64,000 nucleotides of DNA, taken from NCBI RefSeq assembly GCF_001975225.1, contig NZ_CP019445.1:1178001-1242000 (forward strand). Direction: 5' to 3'. Every line of letters starts with the position of its first letter. Positions within the stretch are counted from its first letter, which is position 1. This document shows, piece after piece, positions 20,402 through 31,639 of this stretch. The notes beneath the pieces were generated by a model. It saw only the letters and a program-made list of their open reading frames with translations, searched no databases and had not been told where the DNA came from. This stretch comes from Kosakonia cowanii JCM 10956 = DSM 18146 (GTDB lineage: Bacteria > Pseudomonadota > Gammaproteobacteria > Enterobacterales > Enterobacteriaceae). A program made the translations under genes and the position numbers.

Positions 20402-23400
20402 GGCGTCATCTCCGGTACTTCACCTGCAAACAGGGTATCCATGCGGGCGATCAGCGCCGCCTCCGGGCGGGTGGTGAAAATCCCCTGCTCCGGTTGCTGC
20501 GCCTCCACGCCGCGTAAAAAGAGGTAGATCACACCGCCGAAGTGGCACTCATAGTCATAATCGGCGATGCGGTGGCGTAGATAGCGGTGCAGCGCCAGGG
20601 TATAGAGCTGGTACTGCAAATCGTAGCGATGGGACTGCATGGCTGCCGCCATCGCCTCTTGCGTATAGGCCTGCGCGTTTTCGCCGAGCCAGTTGGATTT
20701 GTAATCGAGCAGGTAGTAGCGCCCCTGATGGCGAAACACCAGGTCGATAAAGCCCTTCAGCATCCCGCGCACGTCGCGAAAATCGAGCGGCGCGCAGCCG
20801 GCCGATAGCGGATCGTAGCGGCGAATCAGGCTATCGAGCGCCTCTGCGCTCAGCGTGGCGCTGATGGGCAGGTAAAACTCCATCTCGACCTGTTTATCGT
20901 TGGTCGTCAACTGGCTAAGAGAGACTCCCGCTGGGGTAAGCGGCGCGTGCAGCACCGTCTCCAGCCAACTGCTCAGCACCGGCTGCCAGTGCTCCTCATA
21001 CCCAGCCACCAGCAGCTTTTCCGCCACCCACTCCGGTGATACCGGCTGGGTGAAGTCAATATCTTCAAACAGACTGTGCAAAAAAGTGCCCGGCGCCGCG
21101 CCGCGCGGAAACTGGTGCGGCGTCAGCATCGGCTGCGTCTGCACCTCGCGCTCACCTGCGGCGTCGACATCCAGACGCGGGAGCAGATCCTGAGCAAGGC
21201 CGTGCCCGCGCTGTTGCAGACCCGAGTAACTGGTCACGCGCCAGTCATCGGCGACCCGGCGCATCACTTCGCGCACGCTGAGCGCGGGCGGCTGCGGCTG
21301 CGGTAACTCCCAGCGCTCGGTGTCCGGCGTTGGCGGTATGGCCAGCACAATCTCTTCATTGCAGATCTCTGCCAGCGCCTGACGCAGCCCGGCGGCGTCC
21401 AGCGCTTCGCCCTTCTGAATCAGCCGACCCAACGCGCTAAGGTGGAAATCAGTTGGCCCGCTCTTCTCACCACGCCGGCGAAACAGCGGCGCAATGCCCA
21501 GACTGCAGTGCCATACCGAGCGGGTCAGTGCCACATAGAGCAGGCGTAAATCCTCCGCCAGCCGCTCCGCCTCTGCCAGCTCAATGCTCTCTTCGGCATG
21601 GCTGAGATCGAGCACCGCGTTGAACGAGGCGCGATCGTGATAGAAGCCCTGGTCCTGTACGCGGAAGTTGGCGATAAATGGCAGCCAGACCAGCGGGTAC
21701 TCAAGGCCTTTCGATTTGTGGATGGTGACAATCTGCACCAGGTGCTTATCGCTCTCCAGACGCATCTGCTCGCTAGCGGCGCTGGTGTTCGGCTCGGCGA
21801 TGTGCTGCGTTAGCCAGCGGGTAAGTGCGTGCTCACTTTCAAGCTGCGTGCCCGCTTCCTGCAACAGCTCGCTGACATGCAAAATGTCCGTTAAGCGCCG
21901 CTCTCCGCCGGGCGTGGCAAGCAGATTTTCCGCCACGTTACGCGCACTCATCAGCGTGCGCAGCATCGCCATCACGCCGCGTTTTTGCCACAGCTCGCGG
22001 TAGTGGGAGAACTCTTCAACCACCCGATCCCAGGCATCTTCATCAAGATTGAGCGCGTCGATATCGCGCGCCGTCAGCCCGAGCATCGAGGTTGCCAGCG
22101 CGCTGCGCAGCGTGTTTTCACGCTCCGGCGTCAGCACCGCATGCAGCAACCAGAGCAGCTCCTGCGCTTCCGGCGTTTCAAACACGCTGTCGCGGTTGGA
22201 GAGGTAGACAGAGGGAATGCCGAGCAGCGTCAGCGCATCGCGGATAAGCGACGCTTCATGGCGGCTGCGCACCAGCACGGTGATATCCGAGGCTTTTACC
22301 GGCCGCGCTTTATCCCCTTCGTAGAGCAACGCATCGCCTTTCTGCCCGGCGCTGAGCCAGTCACGGATCTGCGTCGCGCAGAGCTGGGCCATAAAGCTCT
22401 GGTAATCACCGACGCCAACGCCTTCGCCCTCCATTAGCCACAGCTTCATCGACGGCTGGCTTTCTCCCTTCACCGCAAAGCGCAGGCCGCTGTTTCGCGC
22501 AGCCGCTTTTACCGGCAGGAAGGGGATCTGGCGGAACATAAACGCATCGTCCATCTGGCTAAAGAGCCGGTTGACGCTGGCGATCATCCCCGGCGACGAG
22601 CGCCAGTTGGTGTCGAGGGTGTAGCGGGCGCTCACTTCGTCGCGCGCTTTCATATAAGTGAAGATATCAGCGCCGCGAAAAGCGTAGATTGCCTGCTTGG
22701 GATCGCCAATCAGCAGCAGGCCACACTCGGGCTGATTCAGCCAGATACGGCTAAAGATGCGGTACTGCTGCGGGTCGGTATCCTGAAATTCATCAATCAT
22801 CGCCACCGGAAAACGGGTGCGGATAGCCGCAGCCAGCGCCTCGCCGTTCGGGCTTTGTAAGGCGTGATCGAGCCGGCTGAGCATATCGTCAAAACCGAGC
22901 TCACCGCGACGGCGCTTCTCTTTTGCGACCGCGTCGCGAATTTCGCGCATCGCGCGGGTCAGCACCAGATCGCTCAGAGTCAACGGCTGCGCCAGCAGCG
23001 TTTCGATGGTGACAAACAGCGGATGCTCGGGCACCACGCCGCCCGCTTTGGTGCGCTGGGCGAGAAACGCCTGCGAGAACTTCTCCAGCGCGTCAGGCAG
23101 CAGATAGGTACTGGTCTCCTCCTGCGCCCAGGCGGAGATCTTCTCAATCCATTTTCCCTGGTTGCCGCGGTTGAACTTGCGCCGGTCGATACCGGAATTT
23201 TCCAGCAGCGGCTCCAGTTCACTGACGGAGTCGAGCCACTGACGTTTCACCGCATTAATCTGCGAGACAATCTGCGCATGGCGCGACGCGAGCGTCTCCT
23301 CCTCCGGCGGCGGCGATTTGATCTGCGGGGCTTCGCCCTGCAAATAGCGGTCGATGGACCTGAGCAGATCCTGCGGCCCCTTCCACAAATCGTGGATCAC

Positions 23401-23946
23401 CTGCGCAATATCGCGCGGCAGCGGGTAGCAGTGGCGACGCCAGAAGTCTGCGCAGGCCTGATAGCGCAGCAGGGTTTCATCTTCCAGCAGTTTCAGTTCA
23501 AACAGCATGCCGGATTCAAAGGCGTTGAGGCTGAGCATGCGCTGGCAAAAACCGTGAATAGTAAAGACAGCGGCTTCATCCATCTGCCGCTCCGCCAGCA
23601 TCAGCCAGTGGGCGGCCTGCTGTTTATCCTCAATCTCTGCCAGCAGGCTGGCGTAGAGCGGGTTGTCGCTGCTTTCGCGCAGGCAGGCAATACGAAGCTC
23701 ATGGATGTTGCTGCGAATACGCCCGCGCAGCTCTTCCGTTGCCGCTTCGGTGAAGGTGACCACCAGCAGCTCTTCGACGTTGAGCGGGCGGGGAAAGGCG
23801 GCATTGCCGCCAAGCCCGAGTAACAGCCGCAGATAGAGCGCGGCGATGGTGAAGGTCTTACCGGTGCCCGCCGAGGCTTCAATCAGGCGCTCGCCGGTAA
23901 GCGGCAGGCGCAGGGGATCAAGGGTCTCAGCGGTCGTTTCACTCAT
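20398..23946 (-). CDS. recB: Exodeoxyribonuclease V beta subunit RecB
   Basis: RecB is the 3'-5' helicase and only nuclease of RecBCD. The 1182-residue protein (E. coli 1180) has a UvrD-like helicase with Walker A ASAGTGKT at residues 24-31 and the motif [17 protein letters not shown]-terminal nuclease domain carries the catalytic LLDYKSNW. The start ATG lies inside the end of ptrA (8-base overlap) and the stop overlaps recD. The ptrA-recB-recD order is the standard enterobacterial one. Confidence 0.97.
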   Translation of the reverse strand: MSETTAETLDPLRLPLTGERLIEASAGTGKTFTIAALYLRLLLGLGGNAAFPRPLNVEELLVVTFTEAATEELRGRIRSNIHELRIACLRESSDNPLYASLLAEIEDKQQAAHWLMLAERQMDEAAVFTIHGFCQRMLSLNAFESGMLFELKLLEDETLLRYQACADFWRRHCYPLPRDIAQVIHDLWKGPQDLLRSIDRYLQGEAPQIKSPPPEEETLASRHAQIVSQINAVKRQWLDSVSELEPLLENSGIDRRKFNRGNQGKWIEKISAWAQEETSTYLLPDALEKFSQAFLAQRTKAGGVVPEHPLFVTIETLLAQPLTLSDLVLTRAMREIRDAVAKEKRRRGELGFDDMLSRLDHALQSPNGEALAAAIRTRFPVAMIDEFQDTDPQQYRIFSRIWLNQPECGLLLIGDPKQAIYAFRGADIFTYMKARDEVSARYTLDTNWRSSPGMIASVNRLFSQMDDAFMFRQIPFLPVKAAARNSGLRFAVKGESQPSMKLWLMEGEGVGVGDYQSFMAQLCATQIRDWLSAGQKGDALLYEGDKARPVKASDITVLVRSRHEASLIRDALTLLGIPSVYLSNRDSVFETPEAQELLWLLHAVLTPERENTLRSALATSMLGLTARDIDALNLDEDAWDRVVEEFSHYRELWQKRGVMAMLRTLMSARNVAENLLATPGGERRLTDILHVSELLQEAGTQLESEHALTRWLTQHIAEPNTSAASEQMRLESDKHLVQIVTIHKSKGLEYPLVWLPFIANFRVQDQGFYHDRASFNAVLDLSHAEESIELAEAERLAEDLRLLYVALTRSVWHCSLGIAPLFRRRGEKSGPTDFHLSALGRLIQKGEALDAAGLRQALAEICNEEIVLAIPPTPDTERWELPQPQPPALSVREVMRRVADDWRVTSYSGLQQRGHGLAQDLLPRLDVDAAGEREVQTQPMLTPHQFPRGAAPGTFLHSLFEDIDFTQPVSPEWVAEKLLVAGYEEHWQPVLSSWLETVLHAPLTPAGVSLSQLTTNDKQVEMEFYLPISATLSAEALDSLIRRYDPLSAGCAPLDFRDVRGMLKGFIDLVFRHQGRYYLLDYKSNWLGENAQAYTQEAMAAAMQSHRYDLQYQLYTLALHRYLRHRIADYDYECHFGGVIYLFLRGVEAQQPEQGIFTTRPEAALIARMDTLFAGEVPEMTP

Positions 23947-26827
23947 TTTTCTCGCTCATCAAGGGTAAGGATTGCTGCAAAGCGCTGGCGTCCTTCCACA
24001 CCTTCCAGCCGTCAGGGCGGGCGTAGTCGGCTTTTCCACTCTGGCTTCCGGAGATCTGTGACAGTATCGCCATACCTTGCGGCTCAACCACCGCCTGATG
24101 GAAGAAGTCCGCAAGTTTTTGCGGCGTCAGCGCTTTTATTTGGGCCACTACTTTATCACGTGAATCGAAGCGCATATTGCCGCGATCGAAATCTTTGCTC
24201 AATTTGGAAGCCTCCTCGCCTAATGTCTGCGGCGCTTGCAGCATTTGCGCAATGACGCCCTGCTGGATCTGCGCAAACTCCTCCGGCTTCATCGCGCGCA
24301 GGCGCGCTTCAGCGGTCGGGAAGAAGGCTTTATAGCGCTCCCAGAGCCAGGCGGGCTGCTTCTCATTGCTCTGCAACAGGAAGCCCATTCCCCACTGGCG
24401 GCCAACATTGATGGGGAAAGCAAAGACGGCATAACCGAGCTGCTCTTCGGTGCGCAGCTGGTTATAGAACCACGGCTGCACAATCTGCCCGAGCATCGCG
24501 CTGTACGCCGAGCTGCTGTACTCATCGAAACCGGTCGGCACAAAGACGGCAGCCAGCGCGGAATCGGTGCTGTTGCCCGCTTTCTCAAACATGGCGCTCT
24601 GCTTTTTATCCACCAGCACATCTTTGTTGCGGCACCATTCGTTACCGCTGGTGCCAAGCTGTTTTTGCACGTTGCGGGCCAGATCTTTCGCCTGCTGTTC
24701 GCTCAGGTTACCCACCACCAGAAACTCCGGGCGCGCATTCTGCTTCAGCGCATCGCGATAATGAAGAATGTCCTGCACGGTGATCGACGGCAGCAGCGCA
24801 CGGCGCGCTTCGCGCGGGAAATAGGGCACCTGCGATATCATCTGCACCGGCATAATCGCCTGGTCAAACGCTTTACCCTTCTCCGCCGAGGCCATCATTC
24901 TGCTGTACCAGGATTTCGCCTGCGTCAGCTGCTCCTCGGTGGGCGTATAGCTGAAATACCCCTCCAGCAAGGCGCTGAAGAGCTGCGGCAGGCGCTGCGT
25001 GTAGCCGTTGGCATTTAGCATCAAACCGTTATTAGCATTGGTGGAGAAGCCAATGCCGCCGACCGCAGCCTGGTTACTAAGCTGATCGAGCGCCAGCCCT
25101 GCCAGGTAATCATTTAAGGCAAACATTACCTGATTTTTCGCACTGTCCATCGCCTGCGGATTACGCAGCACTACGCTGACATCCGCGCGCGGTTCATTGG
25201 CGAAGTAGCGGCTTGGCATGTAGACCACGCGCAGCGCCGGTTCATCAACAATAAGCTCCGGGTGCGTGTATTTTTTCGCCGGGGTAATCAGCGAGAAGTC
25301 ATCCGGAATATAGGGGTTAAGCTCCGGGAATTTCAGATCGATCCCCGCCTCATCTTTTTGCCAGGCGGCAAAGCGATCAGGGGTAATTTTCTCCACCTGG
25401 TAAGGCGCATCAACAAAGTAGGCTTTTTTGTTGTGCGGCTCATCGGGGCTGATATACCAGATACGCGCGTTTTGCGGCGTCATCTCATCAAGGCGTGCCT
25501 GTACCGCTTTAGCATCAAACTGGTCGGCAATGTTGACGGAATCGAGAGTGTGAGCAACCGGCACGCGGATCATCGTGTCGGCGAGCCACTCAACGTAATC
25601 CATATCGCGGGTGATCGACGGGTAGCGGAAATCGAGATCGAGAATGTGCGCCAACTCGTCGAAATAGCGCTTATCGATCCCCTTTTCGCGCAGCAGTTGC
25701 AGGTAGCTGAAGATGGCGGCGACCACCCGATCGCGGTTCGCCAGCCCTTTATCCGTCAGCGTGGCGGAGATGGCCAGCACGCCGCTGTTGCCGTTGACTA
25801 CCGGGTCGGAGTCACCGCGAATCCCCTCAACCAGCCCCTGGCTTTGCAGCCAGTCCGAGAGCGTGCCCGGGCTGCGGTTGCCAATCAGATAGGTAATCAG
25901 CTCGTCGGTTTTGCTGCGAAAGGCCGCCGTGTTGTTATCAATACGAAACTCAACGCGCAGCAGCTTGTTCGGCACTTCCGGCACGTAATGAATAATGATG
26001 CCTTTTTGCGCATCCGTTACCACCGGCACAGTAATCTCAGGCCGGGTGATATTTTTGTTGGGAACCCGGCCATAGGTCTGCACCGCGAGCGTCGCCAGCT
26101 CGTTAAGCGGGCGATTGCTGTAAATCACCGCTTTCATCAGGTTGGCCGAATAGAACTTATCGCGAAACGCCAGCAGCGCGTCATGCACCGGGCTGCCCGG
26201 TTTATCGCTGAGGGTTTCAAGGTTGCCGCCGGAGAAGCGCGCGCCAGGGTGAGCGGGGTTAATGGTCTCCGCACTCACCTGCGCCATGCGCATGCCGTCA
26301 CGGGTACGCGCCATGGTCAGCTCCGCGTTGACCGCGTTACGCTCCCGCTCGGCGTACTTCTTTGCCAGCAGCGGCTCGGCGATGGCATCGGCTAAACGAT
26401 CCACCGCGCCGTCCAGCGCGTCGTTCTCCACTTCCAGATAGTAAGCGGTGCGATAAGGCGCAGTGCTGGCGTTGTGGCTACCGCCGTGCATTTTGAGGTA
26501 TTCAGCGAGGCTGTCTGGCTGCGGATACTTTTTCGACCCCATCAGCGTCATGTGCTCAAGATAGTGAGCAAGACCTGGGTGGCTATCGGGATCTTCAAGC
26601 GAGCCGACCGGCACAACCAGCGCCGAAAGGGATTTGACCGCCTGTGCATCCGAGACCAGCAGCACGACCATGCCGTTATCAAGGCGGATCGCCTGATACT
26701 GCCGCGTATCTTTGTCACTCTTACGGATAGTTTCTTTAACAGGCTGCCAGCCGGTGTCAGCCTGACTGAGTGGCGCCCACAGGGCAAAAAACAGAACGAA
26801 GATAGTTAACCAGGTGCTGCGGGGCAT
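23939..26827 (-). CDS. ptrA: Protease III (pitrilysin) PtrA
   Basis: PtrA is a periplasmic M16 zinc metalloprotease that degrades small peptides and insulin-like substrates. The 962 residues equal E. coli PtrA. A signal peptide ends near residue 23 (LSQA|DTG). The inverted zinc motif HxxEH is His88-Tyr-Leu-Glu91-His92. Three further M16 domains follow. It sits between recC and recB, a long-known but functionally unexplained placement, and overlaps recB by eight bases. The 152 bases to recC can hold its own promoter. Confidence 0.96.
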   Translation of the reverse strand: MPRSTWLTIFVLFFALWAPLSQADTGWQPVKETIRKSDKDTRQYQAIRLDNGMVVLLVSDAQAVKSLSALVVPVGSLEDPDSHPGLAHYLEHMTLMGSKKYPQPDSLAEYLKMHGGSHNASTAPYRTAYYLEVENDALDGAVDRLADAIAEPLLAKKYAERERNAVNAELTMARTRDGMRMAQVSAETINPAHPGARFSGGNLETLSDKPGSPVHDALLAFRDKFYSANLMKAVIYSNRPLNELATLAVQTYGRVPNKNITRPEITVPVVTDAQKGIIIHYVPEVPNKLLRVEFRIDNNTAAFRSKTDELITYLIGNRSPGTLSDWLQSQGLVEGIRGDSDPVVNGNSGVLAISATLTDKGLANRDRVVAAIFSYLQLLREKGIDKRYFDELAHILDLDFRYPSITRDMDYVEWLADTMIRVPVAHTLDSVNIADQFDAKAVQARLDEMTPQNARIWYISPDEPHNKKAYFVDAPYQVEKITPDRFAAWQKDEAGIDLKFPELNPYIPDDFSLITPAKKYTHPELIVDEPALRVVYMPSRYFANEPRADVSVVLRNPQAMDSAKNQVMFALNDYLAGLALDQLSNQAAVGGIGFSTNANNGLMLNANGYTQRLPQLFSALLEGYFSYTPTEEQLTQAKSWYSRMMASAEKGKAFDQAIMPVQMISQVPYFPREARRALLPSITVQDILHYRDALKQNARPEFLVVGNLSEQQAKDLARNVQKQLGTSGNEWCRNKDVLVDKKQSAMFEKAGNSTDSALAAVFVPTGFDEYSSSAYSAMLGQIVQPWFYNQLRTEEQLGYAVFAFPINVGRQWGMGFLLQSNEKQPAWLWERYKAFFPTAEARLRAMKPEEFAQIQQGVIAQMLQAPQTLGEEASKLSKDFDRGNMRFDSRDKVVAQIKALTPQKLADFFHQAVVEPQGMAILSQISGSQSGKADYARPDGWKVWKDASALQQSLPLMSEKNE

Positions 26828-26979
26828 TCACGAACCTCATCATTAACTTTTCCTGCTCCCCCGATAACCGCCGGAGTAGCAGGTAAATGTGTGCTGACGG
26901 CGTCAGCACGCGTGTTATATCAGTCCGTGACCGTCGCGCATAATAAGGGATGGCTCCCCTCTGCGCAATTTTTATACCG

Positions 26980-29900
26980 TCAGGCGGGCTGATTGTGTCG
27001 ATAAAGCGGTAACAGGAAACGTTGCGCCTGCGCGGTAATCTCTGCGAAGTACTCCGGCTCGAGGGTTCGCCACAGACGCTGATACCAGACATCGGCACCT
27101 TCTCCGCTGACCATCATGTTGCCTTCATACGCCTGCAAAAATTTGCTCTGCGCTTTTTGCAACGTCTCGTCGTCCTTTACCATGGCATCATTTGCTGCGT
27201 CATAACAGGCTTTTATCCACGCGCCGCCGCTTTCCGGTAGCAGTAGCAAGGGTTTCGCCATCCCTTCGCGGTAGCCTTCGATCATTAACGCCAGATAGCG
27301 CAGCGCCTCTTCGGGCGGCAGCGGTGGGAAGCGCCACTGGCCATCTTTGCGCACAAAGAGACGGCTCTCTCCCGTTCCGCCACTGGCACAGTAGACAAGA
27401 TGTTCCAGCCAAAGTTGCAGCCCCTGGGAGACCTTAAGCTGCGATGGACGCCAGCGCAGCAGCCCGTCCGGCTGCACGTGGGCCAGCCATCCGGTCAGGT
27501 GAACACCCGCGCAGTGCAGGTCGATTTCGAGGCTGTCTGCCGGTTGGCGATGCTCAATAACGCGGCTGGCCAGCGCCTGCATCTCTTTGCACTGCGTCTC
27601 CCAGACAATCTCACCAAACGCCCCGTATGGCAGCACACCCGCAGCCCGATAACGGCGGAACAGTTTTTCCGCATCCTGCTCTTCAACCAGCGCATTCAAT
27701 AACTCGTTATTAAGCTGGTAGCGATCGAGTCCATCCAGAATAAAGGGCTCGGCGTCAGGAATATCGCTCTCTTCAGGGCGGAAATTGACCCGCAGACGCA
27801 TCTGGAAGAAGGCGCGCACCGGGTGCGCCCAGAAGCGCTGAAGCTGGTCAAATGCCAGCGTCTCAAGCGCAGGCGTCTCCAGCGTCTGGATAAAGGGCAG
27901 ATGCTCTTCGCCCTGCAGGCTGGCGGCGGGCAGCCAGTCGCGGGCATAGCTCTGCCACTCATCCACCGTATAGTTAGCCGGATCGAACGGCATGCGAGTA
28001 TGCAGATGGGTGATATGTGCCTTTACCCGCCGCTCGCTTTCGTCGCAGTTGAGAGACTCATCCCCCGGCAGATGGTGGCTCTGGCCGATATAGTCCACCA
28101 GTTCCTGCACCAGCACCGACGGAAAACGCTCTTTGTTATCCTGGATCGAACGCCCTATATAGCTGATATAGAGCTGCTGCTGGGCGGAGATCAGCGCTTC
28201 CAGGAAGAGATAGCGGTCATCATCACGGCGGCTGCGATCCCCGCGCTGCGGTTTCTGGCTCATCAGATCAAAGCCGAGCGGAGGAAGCGTTCGCGGATAG
28301 ATGCCGTCGTTCATACCCAGCAGGCAGACCACCTTGAAGGGGATCGAGCGCATCGGCATCAGCGTACAGATATTGACGGGGCCAGCGAGGAAGCGCTGGC
28401 TGATGCGCTCCTGATCGAGACGCTGAGCCAGCTCATCACGCAGCAGCGAGAGCGGGACCGCTTCGCCATAGCTCGCGCCAACGCCCTGGGCGATGATCGT
28501 CTGCCACTGCTGCTCAATCAGCGCCAGTGCGGCTTCGGTCTCCTGATCCGGCAGGAAGAAGTCATTAAGCATCTCCCGGCACACCGGTAGCCACTCCTCC
28601 AGCGGGCGCTCTTCGGCAAGACCCCGACGCCAGATATTGAGCTGCATCAGCAGCGAGGCCAGGTGACCGACCAGCTCCGCAATCAGCCCGCTCGACTCGT
28701 CATAAGGAAGAATTGACTGCCACTCGCCCCGGTGGCTCTCCATGGCGTAGCCGAGCAGCATGCGCGTCAGGCCAAACTGCCAGGTGTGCTGCCCGGTTGG
28801 CGGCAGTTCGAGCTCACGGACGTTGTCATCATCCATCCCCCAACGAATGCCGGACTCGTTTACCCACAGGCGCAGGTAGCGCAGCCCCTCTTCGGTAATG
28901 TTGAAGCGGGCCGCCAGCACCGGCACATCCAGCAAGGCCAGCACATCTTCCGAGACGAAGCGGCTGTCCGGCAGGGATAAGAGGCTGATAAAGGCTTGCA
29001 GCGCGGGGTGGGCCTGGCGCGCGCGGCGGTCGGATACCGCATACGGAATGTAGCGCTCACCGCTGGCGCTGCCGAACACCGCCTGAATATAGGGGCTGTA
29101 ACTGTCGATATCTGCCACCATCACCACGATGTCGCGCGGCGTCAGCTCCGGATCCTCCTCCAGCATCGCCAGCAGGCGATCGTGCAGCACCTCTACTTCC
29201 CGCTGCGGGCTGTGGCAGATATGCACCGTAACGCTGCGATCCTCTGGATCGAGCGGGCGTTTCTTATCGCTGCGCGCGAACTCCTCTGCCGTGACGCCAG
29301 CTACCGCACTGTTTTGCAGCTCAAGGATGTCATACTTCAGGTTTTGCAGCAGCGAGCCCGGCGTGATGTCGACAAAGGCATCCAGCTCTTCATAGCGCTC
29401 CATACCTGCCAGCAGAAAGATGTTGTCGCGCCCCAACTTGCCCCAGGAGGCCAGCAGCGGGTTACCCACATCCTGCTCGCCTTCGCCATTGAACAGACCT
29501 TCCGCGCTTTGTGTATCGCGGAAAAGAGGAAACTGGCGGTCATCCCGGTGATGGCGGCGGCGGCGCGTGACGAGCCGTGCAAGAAACGCCGGGTCTTTGA
29601 TATCGCCCCAGTAATAGCGACAGGGGTTAGTAAACAGCAGATGGACATCAATATGCTTGCCCAGCGCCTGCAGGGCTTGCAGGTAGACTGGCGGCAGCGC
29701 GGAGATGCCGCAGATAAAGACGCGGGCAGGCAGCCCGGCTGGCGGCTCTTTCGCCGATTCAAGCCGGGAGATAAAGCGCTGATAGAGGTTGGCACGGTGC
29801 CAGTGGGGCTGGCCTAACTCGCGGGTATGCTCAACCAGCGCGCGCCAGAGCGGCGCCTGCCAGCGCTGCGCATCGTCCAGCCCGTCAACCCGTTCACCCG

Positions 29901-30351
29901 CCTCCCAGCGCGTCAGCCACTCCGGGCGATAAACCAGATACTGATCGTAAAGATCCGCCACGCGTGAGCAAAGCTGGAACAGTTTGCGCTTGTCATCATC
30001 ATCGTGGAGATAGTGATGCAGCATGGCAAAATCTTCATGCTCCAGCAGCGCAGGCAGCAGCGACATCAGCTTCCAGCTCATACTCTGTTTGTTGAAGGCG
30101 CTCTCTTTGGGAATGTCCTCCAGGACGGTAACGAACATCTCCCAGATAAAGCTCGCGGGCAGCGGAAAGGTGATATTGGCAGCGATGCCAAATTTTTGCG
30201 CCAGGGTCATCTGCAGCCACTGCGCCATCCCGGTGCTTTGCACCATGATCACTTCCGGCGCAAAGGGATCGTCGAGCCTGTCATGCTCAACGATAAACTC
30301 CATCAGTGCTTCAAGCACATCCAGACGATTGGAGTGATAAACCCTTAACAT
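26980..30351 (-). CDS. recC: Exodeoxyribonuclease V gamma subunit RecC
   Basis: RecC is the Chi-recognition and strand-splitting subunit of RecBCD, a catalytically dead helicase/nuclease fold. The 1123-residue protein (E. coli 1122) starts MLRVYHSNRLDVLEALM. No Walker A P-loop was seen, as expected for this subunit. The motif PLGFDLMSQKPQRGDRSRRDDDRY is well conserved. It lies 12 bases after ppdC, so it probably ends the ppdA-ppdB-ygdB-ppdC-recC unit. Confidence 0.97.
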   Translation of the reverse strand: MLRVYHSNRLDVLEALMEFIVEHDRLDDPFAPEVIMVQSTGMAQWLQMTLAQKFGIAANITFPLPASFIWEMFVTVLEDIPKESAFNKQSMSWKLMSLLPALLEHEDFAMLHHYLHDDDDKRKLFQLCSRVADLYDQYLVYRPEWLTRWEAGERVDGLDDAQRWQAPLWRALVEHTRELGQPHWHRANLYQRFISRLESAKEPPAGLPARVFICGISALPPVYLQALQALGKHIDVHLLFTNPCRYYWGDIKDPAFLARLVTRRRRHHRDDRQFPLFRDTQSAEGLFNGEGEQDVGNPLLASWGKLGRDNIFLLAGMERYEELDAFVDITPGSLLQNLKYDILELQNSAVAGVTAEEFARSDKKRPLDPEDRSVTVHICHSPQREVEVLHDRLLAMLEEDPELTPRDIVVMVADIDSYSPYIQAVFGSASGERYIPYAVSDRRARQAHPALQAFISLLSLPDSRFVSEDVLALLDVPVLAARFNITEEGLRYLRLWVNESGIRWGMDDDNVRELELPPTGQHTWQFGLTRMLLGYAMESHRGEWQSILPYDESSGLIAELVGHLASLLMQLNIWRRGLAEERPLEEWLPVCREMLNDFFLPDQETEAALALIEQQWQTIIAQGVGASYGEAVPLSLLRDELAQRLDQERISQRFLAGPVNICTLMPMRSIPFKVVCLLGMNDGIYPRTLPPLGFDLMSQKPQRGDRSRRDDDRYLFLEALISAQQQLYISYIGRSIQDNKERFPSVLVQELVDYIGQSHHLPGDESLNCDESERRVKAHITHLHTRMPFDPANYTVDEWQSYARDWLPAASLQGEEHLPFIQTLETPALETLAFDQLQRFWAHPVRAFFQMRLRVNFRPEESDIPDAEPFILDGLDRYQLNNELLNALVEEQDAEKLFRRYRAAGVLPYGAFGEIVWETQCKEMQALASRVIEHRQPADSLEIDLHCAGVHLTGWLAHVQPDGLLRWRPSQLKVSQGLQLWLEHLVYCASGGTGESRLFVRKDGQWRFPPLPPEEALRYLALMIEGYREGMAKPLLLLPESGGAWIKACYDAANDAMVKDDETLQKAQSKFLQAYEGNMMVSGEGADVWYQRLWRTLEPEYFAEITAQAQRFLLPLYRHNQPA

Positions 30352-30363
30352 ACGTGCTCCTGA

Positions 30364-30687
30364 CTACTGACTATTTGGGCAAAAAAGTTGCGTCATTTTC
30401 CCCTGCCTGCCCAGCGGCGAGATAACGGTGACGTTGATGCTGACACATCCTTCTGTTGTTGTCTGCCCCCGTGAAACCTGCCAGCCCGAAGGGAGCGGCG
30501 TCGCGTGAGGTTGAGCTTGCTGCCATGCATAGCGCCAGAGCTGTCGCCACTGGCTGGCGGTGGAAAACCCGGCGGACAGCGCGCGATGATACCCGCCAAG
30601 GGCAGTGACCACCATCACCATCAGCACCATCGCCAGCAGGACTTCCGTCAGGCTGAAGCCCCGCTCCCGGTTCAGGGAAGTTGACAT
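30364..30687 (-). CDS. ppdC: Prepilin-like protein PpdC
   Basis: This 107-residue type IV prepilin-like protein has the E. coli length. After a short leader comes the processing site RG|FSLTEV, and the Phe and Glu5-type residues start the hydrophobic helix EVLLAMVLMVMVVTALG. PpdD-like pseudopilins are cleaved and methylated by a prepilin peptidase encoded elsewhere. It overlaps ygdB by 16 bases. A role as minor pilin in type IV pilus priming is inferred from family and cluster. Confidence 0.88.
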   Translation of the reverse strand: MSTSLNRERGFSLTEVLLAMVLMVMVVTALGGYHRALSAGFSTASQWRQLWRYAWQQAQPHATPLPSGWQVSRGQTTTEGCVSINVTVISPLGRQGKMTQLFCPNSQ

Positions 30688-31079
30688 AATGCGCTCTCCG
30701 TAAGCGGGCAGAAATCGCTCCAGCCGTGGGGAGAGAAGCGAACCTGCTCACCCTCTACCCGCCCTTGCCGCCATAATGCCGCTTCTGCGCTGGCGGCGAT
30801 CAGCAAAGCGGAGCCGTCGGCAAAAATACGCAGACAGCTTCGCACCCCCTCTGCGGCAGGTTGCAAGCATTGCAGCGCAGGCTCTGACGGCCATCGCCTG
30901 CGCCGCGCCGCCTCCATCGCCGATGAGATCTCTGCGGTGCGGCGTATCCCTTGCCCTTCACGATTGACCCGCCAGATATGGCTGGTTAGCTGCTGGCTAA
31001 GGCCGTTGAGCATCAGGCTACCCAGCAGCAGCAACAGAAGCACCAGCGCCAGGGAGGATACGCCGCGCTGCCGATTCAC
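30672..31079 (-). CDS. ygdB: Prepilin-like protein YgdB (PulK/GspK-like minor pseudopilin family member)
   Basis: This 135-residue protein starts at GTG, overlapping the ppdB stop as GTGA. The N-terminus RG|VSSLALVLLLLLLGSLML resembles a prepilin but lacks the canonical Phe and Glu at mature positions 1 and 5, as in E. coli YgdB (also 135 residues) and GspK/PilX-type pseudopilins. The four genes ppdA, ppdB, ygdB and ppdC overlap and would supply a set of minor pilins. Exact function is not proven. Confidence 0.85.
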   Translation of the reverse strand: MNRQRGVSSLALVLLLLLLGSLMLNGLSQQLTSHIWRVNREGQGIRRTAEISSAMEAARRRRWPSEPALQCLQPAAEGVRSCLRIFADGSALLIAASAEAALWRQGRVEGEQVRFSPHGWSDFCPLTESALCQLP

Positions 31080-31639
31080 AGGTTATACCCGGTGACGGTT
31101 AGCTCGCCGCTCACCGTTTTCTCAGCAGCGCCCGGCAGGCTGGCGGCAAGCTGGATCGTGAGCTGCGGCGCTAAACCTACCGTCCGGCGTTGGGTCACGC
31201 TAAAGCGCCCGACGTGCATCTGCGCGGGATCGGTGACTTTTTCCCACCCTCTACCGGTGCAGGAGGTCGCACCGCGTAGCGTTTCTAGCGCCCCGTTCTG
31301 CAGGCGAAAGGCCGTTTGTTCGGCGTCATTACTGGGTGCACTCTCCCAGCGACCATTACTGTTGGCATCCCACTGCGCAATGACGCACTCCCCTTTGGCG
31401 CTGATAAAAAGCGGCTGACCATTACAGCTACCGTTGCAGTAACCCGCGCGCTGCAGGTGTTTAGCAACGGCCCGCAGCCGCTGCCAGAGGTCGTCCTCAA
31501 TAGTCTGCAGCCGGGTGTGCTGCATAAGGGCAATCTGTAGACCGGGCAGAAAGCGGGCGGAGGCAAGCAGCAGCACGCTACCGATGGTCATTGCCAGCAG
31601 CGTCTCCAGCAAGGAAAAACCACGCTGAGCATTTAACAT
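31076..31639 (-). CDS. ppdB: Prepilin-like protein PpdB
   Basis: PpdB is a 187-residue prepilin-like protein, the length of E. coli PpdB. It starts MLNAQRG|FSLLETLLAM; the cleavage site and Glu5 are intact. The C-terminal domain has several cysteines (CNGSCNG, TSCTGRGW) that probably form disulfides, and the conserved stretch CVIAQWDANSNGRWE. An in-frame extension of 21 codons upstream overlaps ppdA and was rejected. It overlaps ppdA by seven bases and ygdB by four. Confidence 0.88.
   Translation of the reverse strand: MLNAQRGFSLLETLLAMTIGSVLLLASARFLPGLQIALMQHTRLQTIEDDLWQRLRAVAKHLQRAGYCNGSCNGQPLFISAKGECVIAQWDANSNGRWESAPSNDAEQTAFRLQNGALETLRGATSCTGRGWEKVTDPAQMHVGRFSVTQRRTVGLAPQLTIQLAASLPGAAEKTVSGELTVTGYNL

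Noticed and set aside
22864..23823. 319-codon plus-strand frame opposite recB
   Set aside because: Antisense shadow of recB; low-complexity composition and no ribosome site or family features.
25262..26395. 377-codon plus-strand frame opposite ptrA
   Set aside because: Antisense shadow of the full-length ptrA gene.
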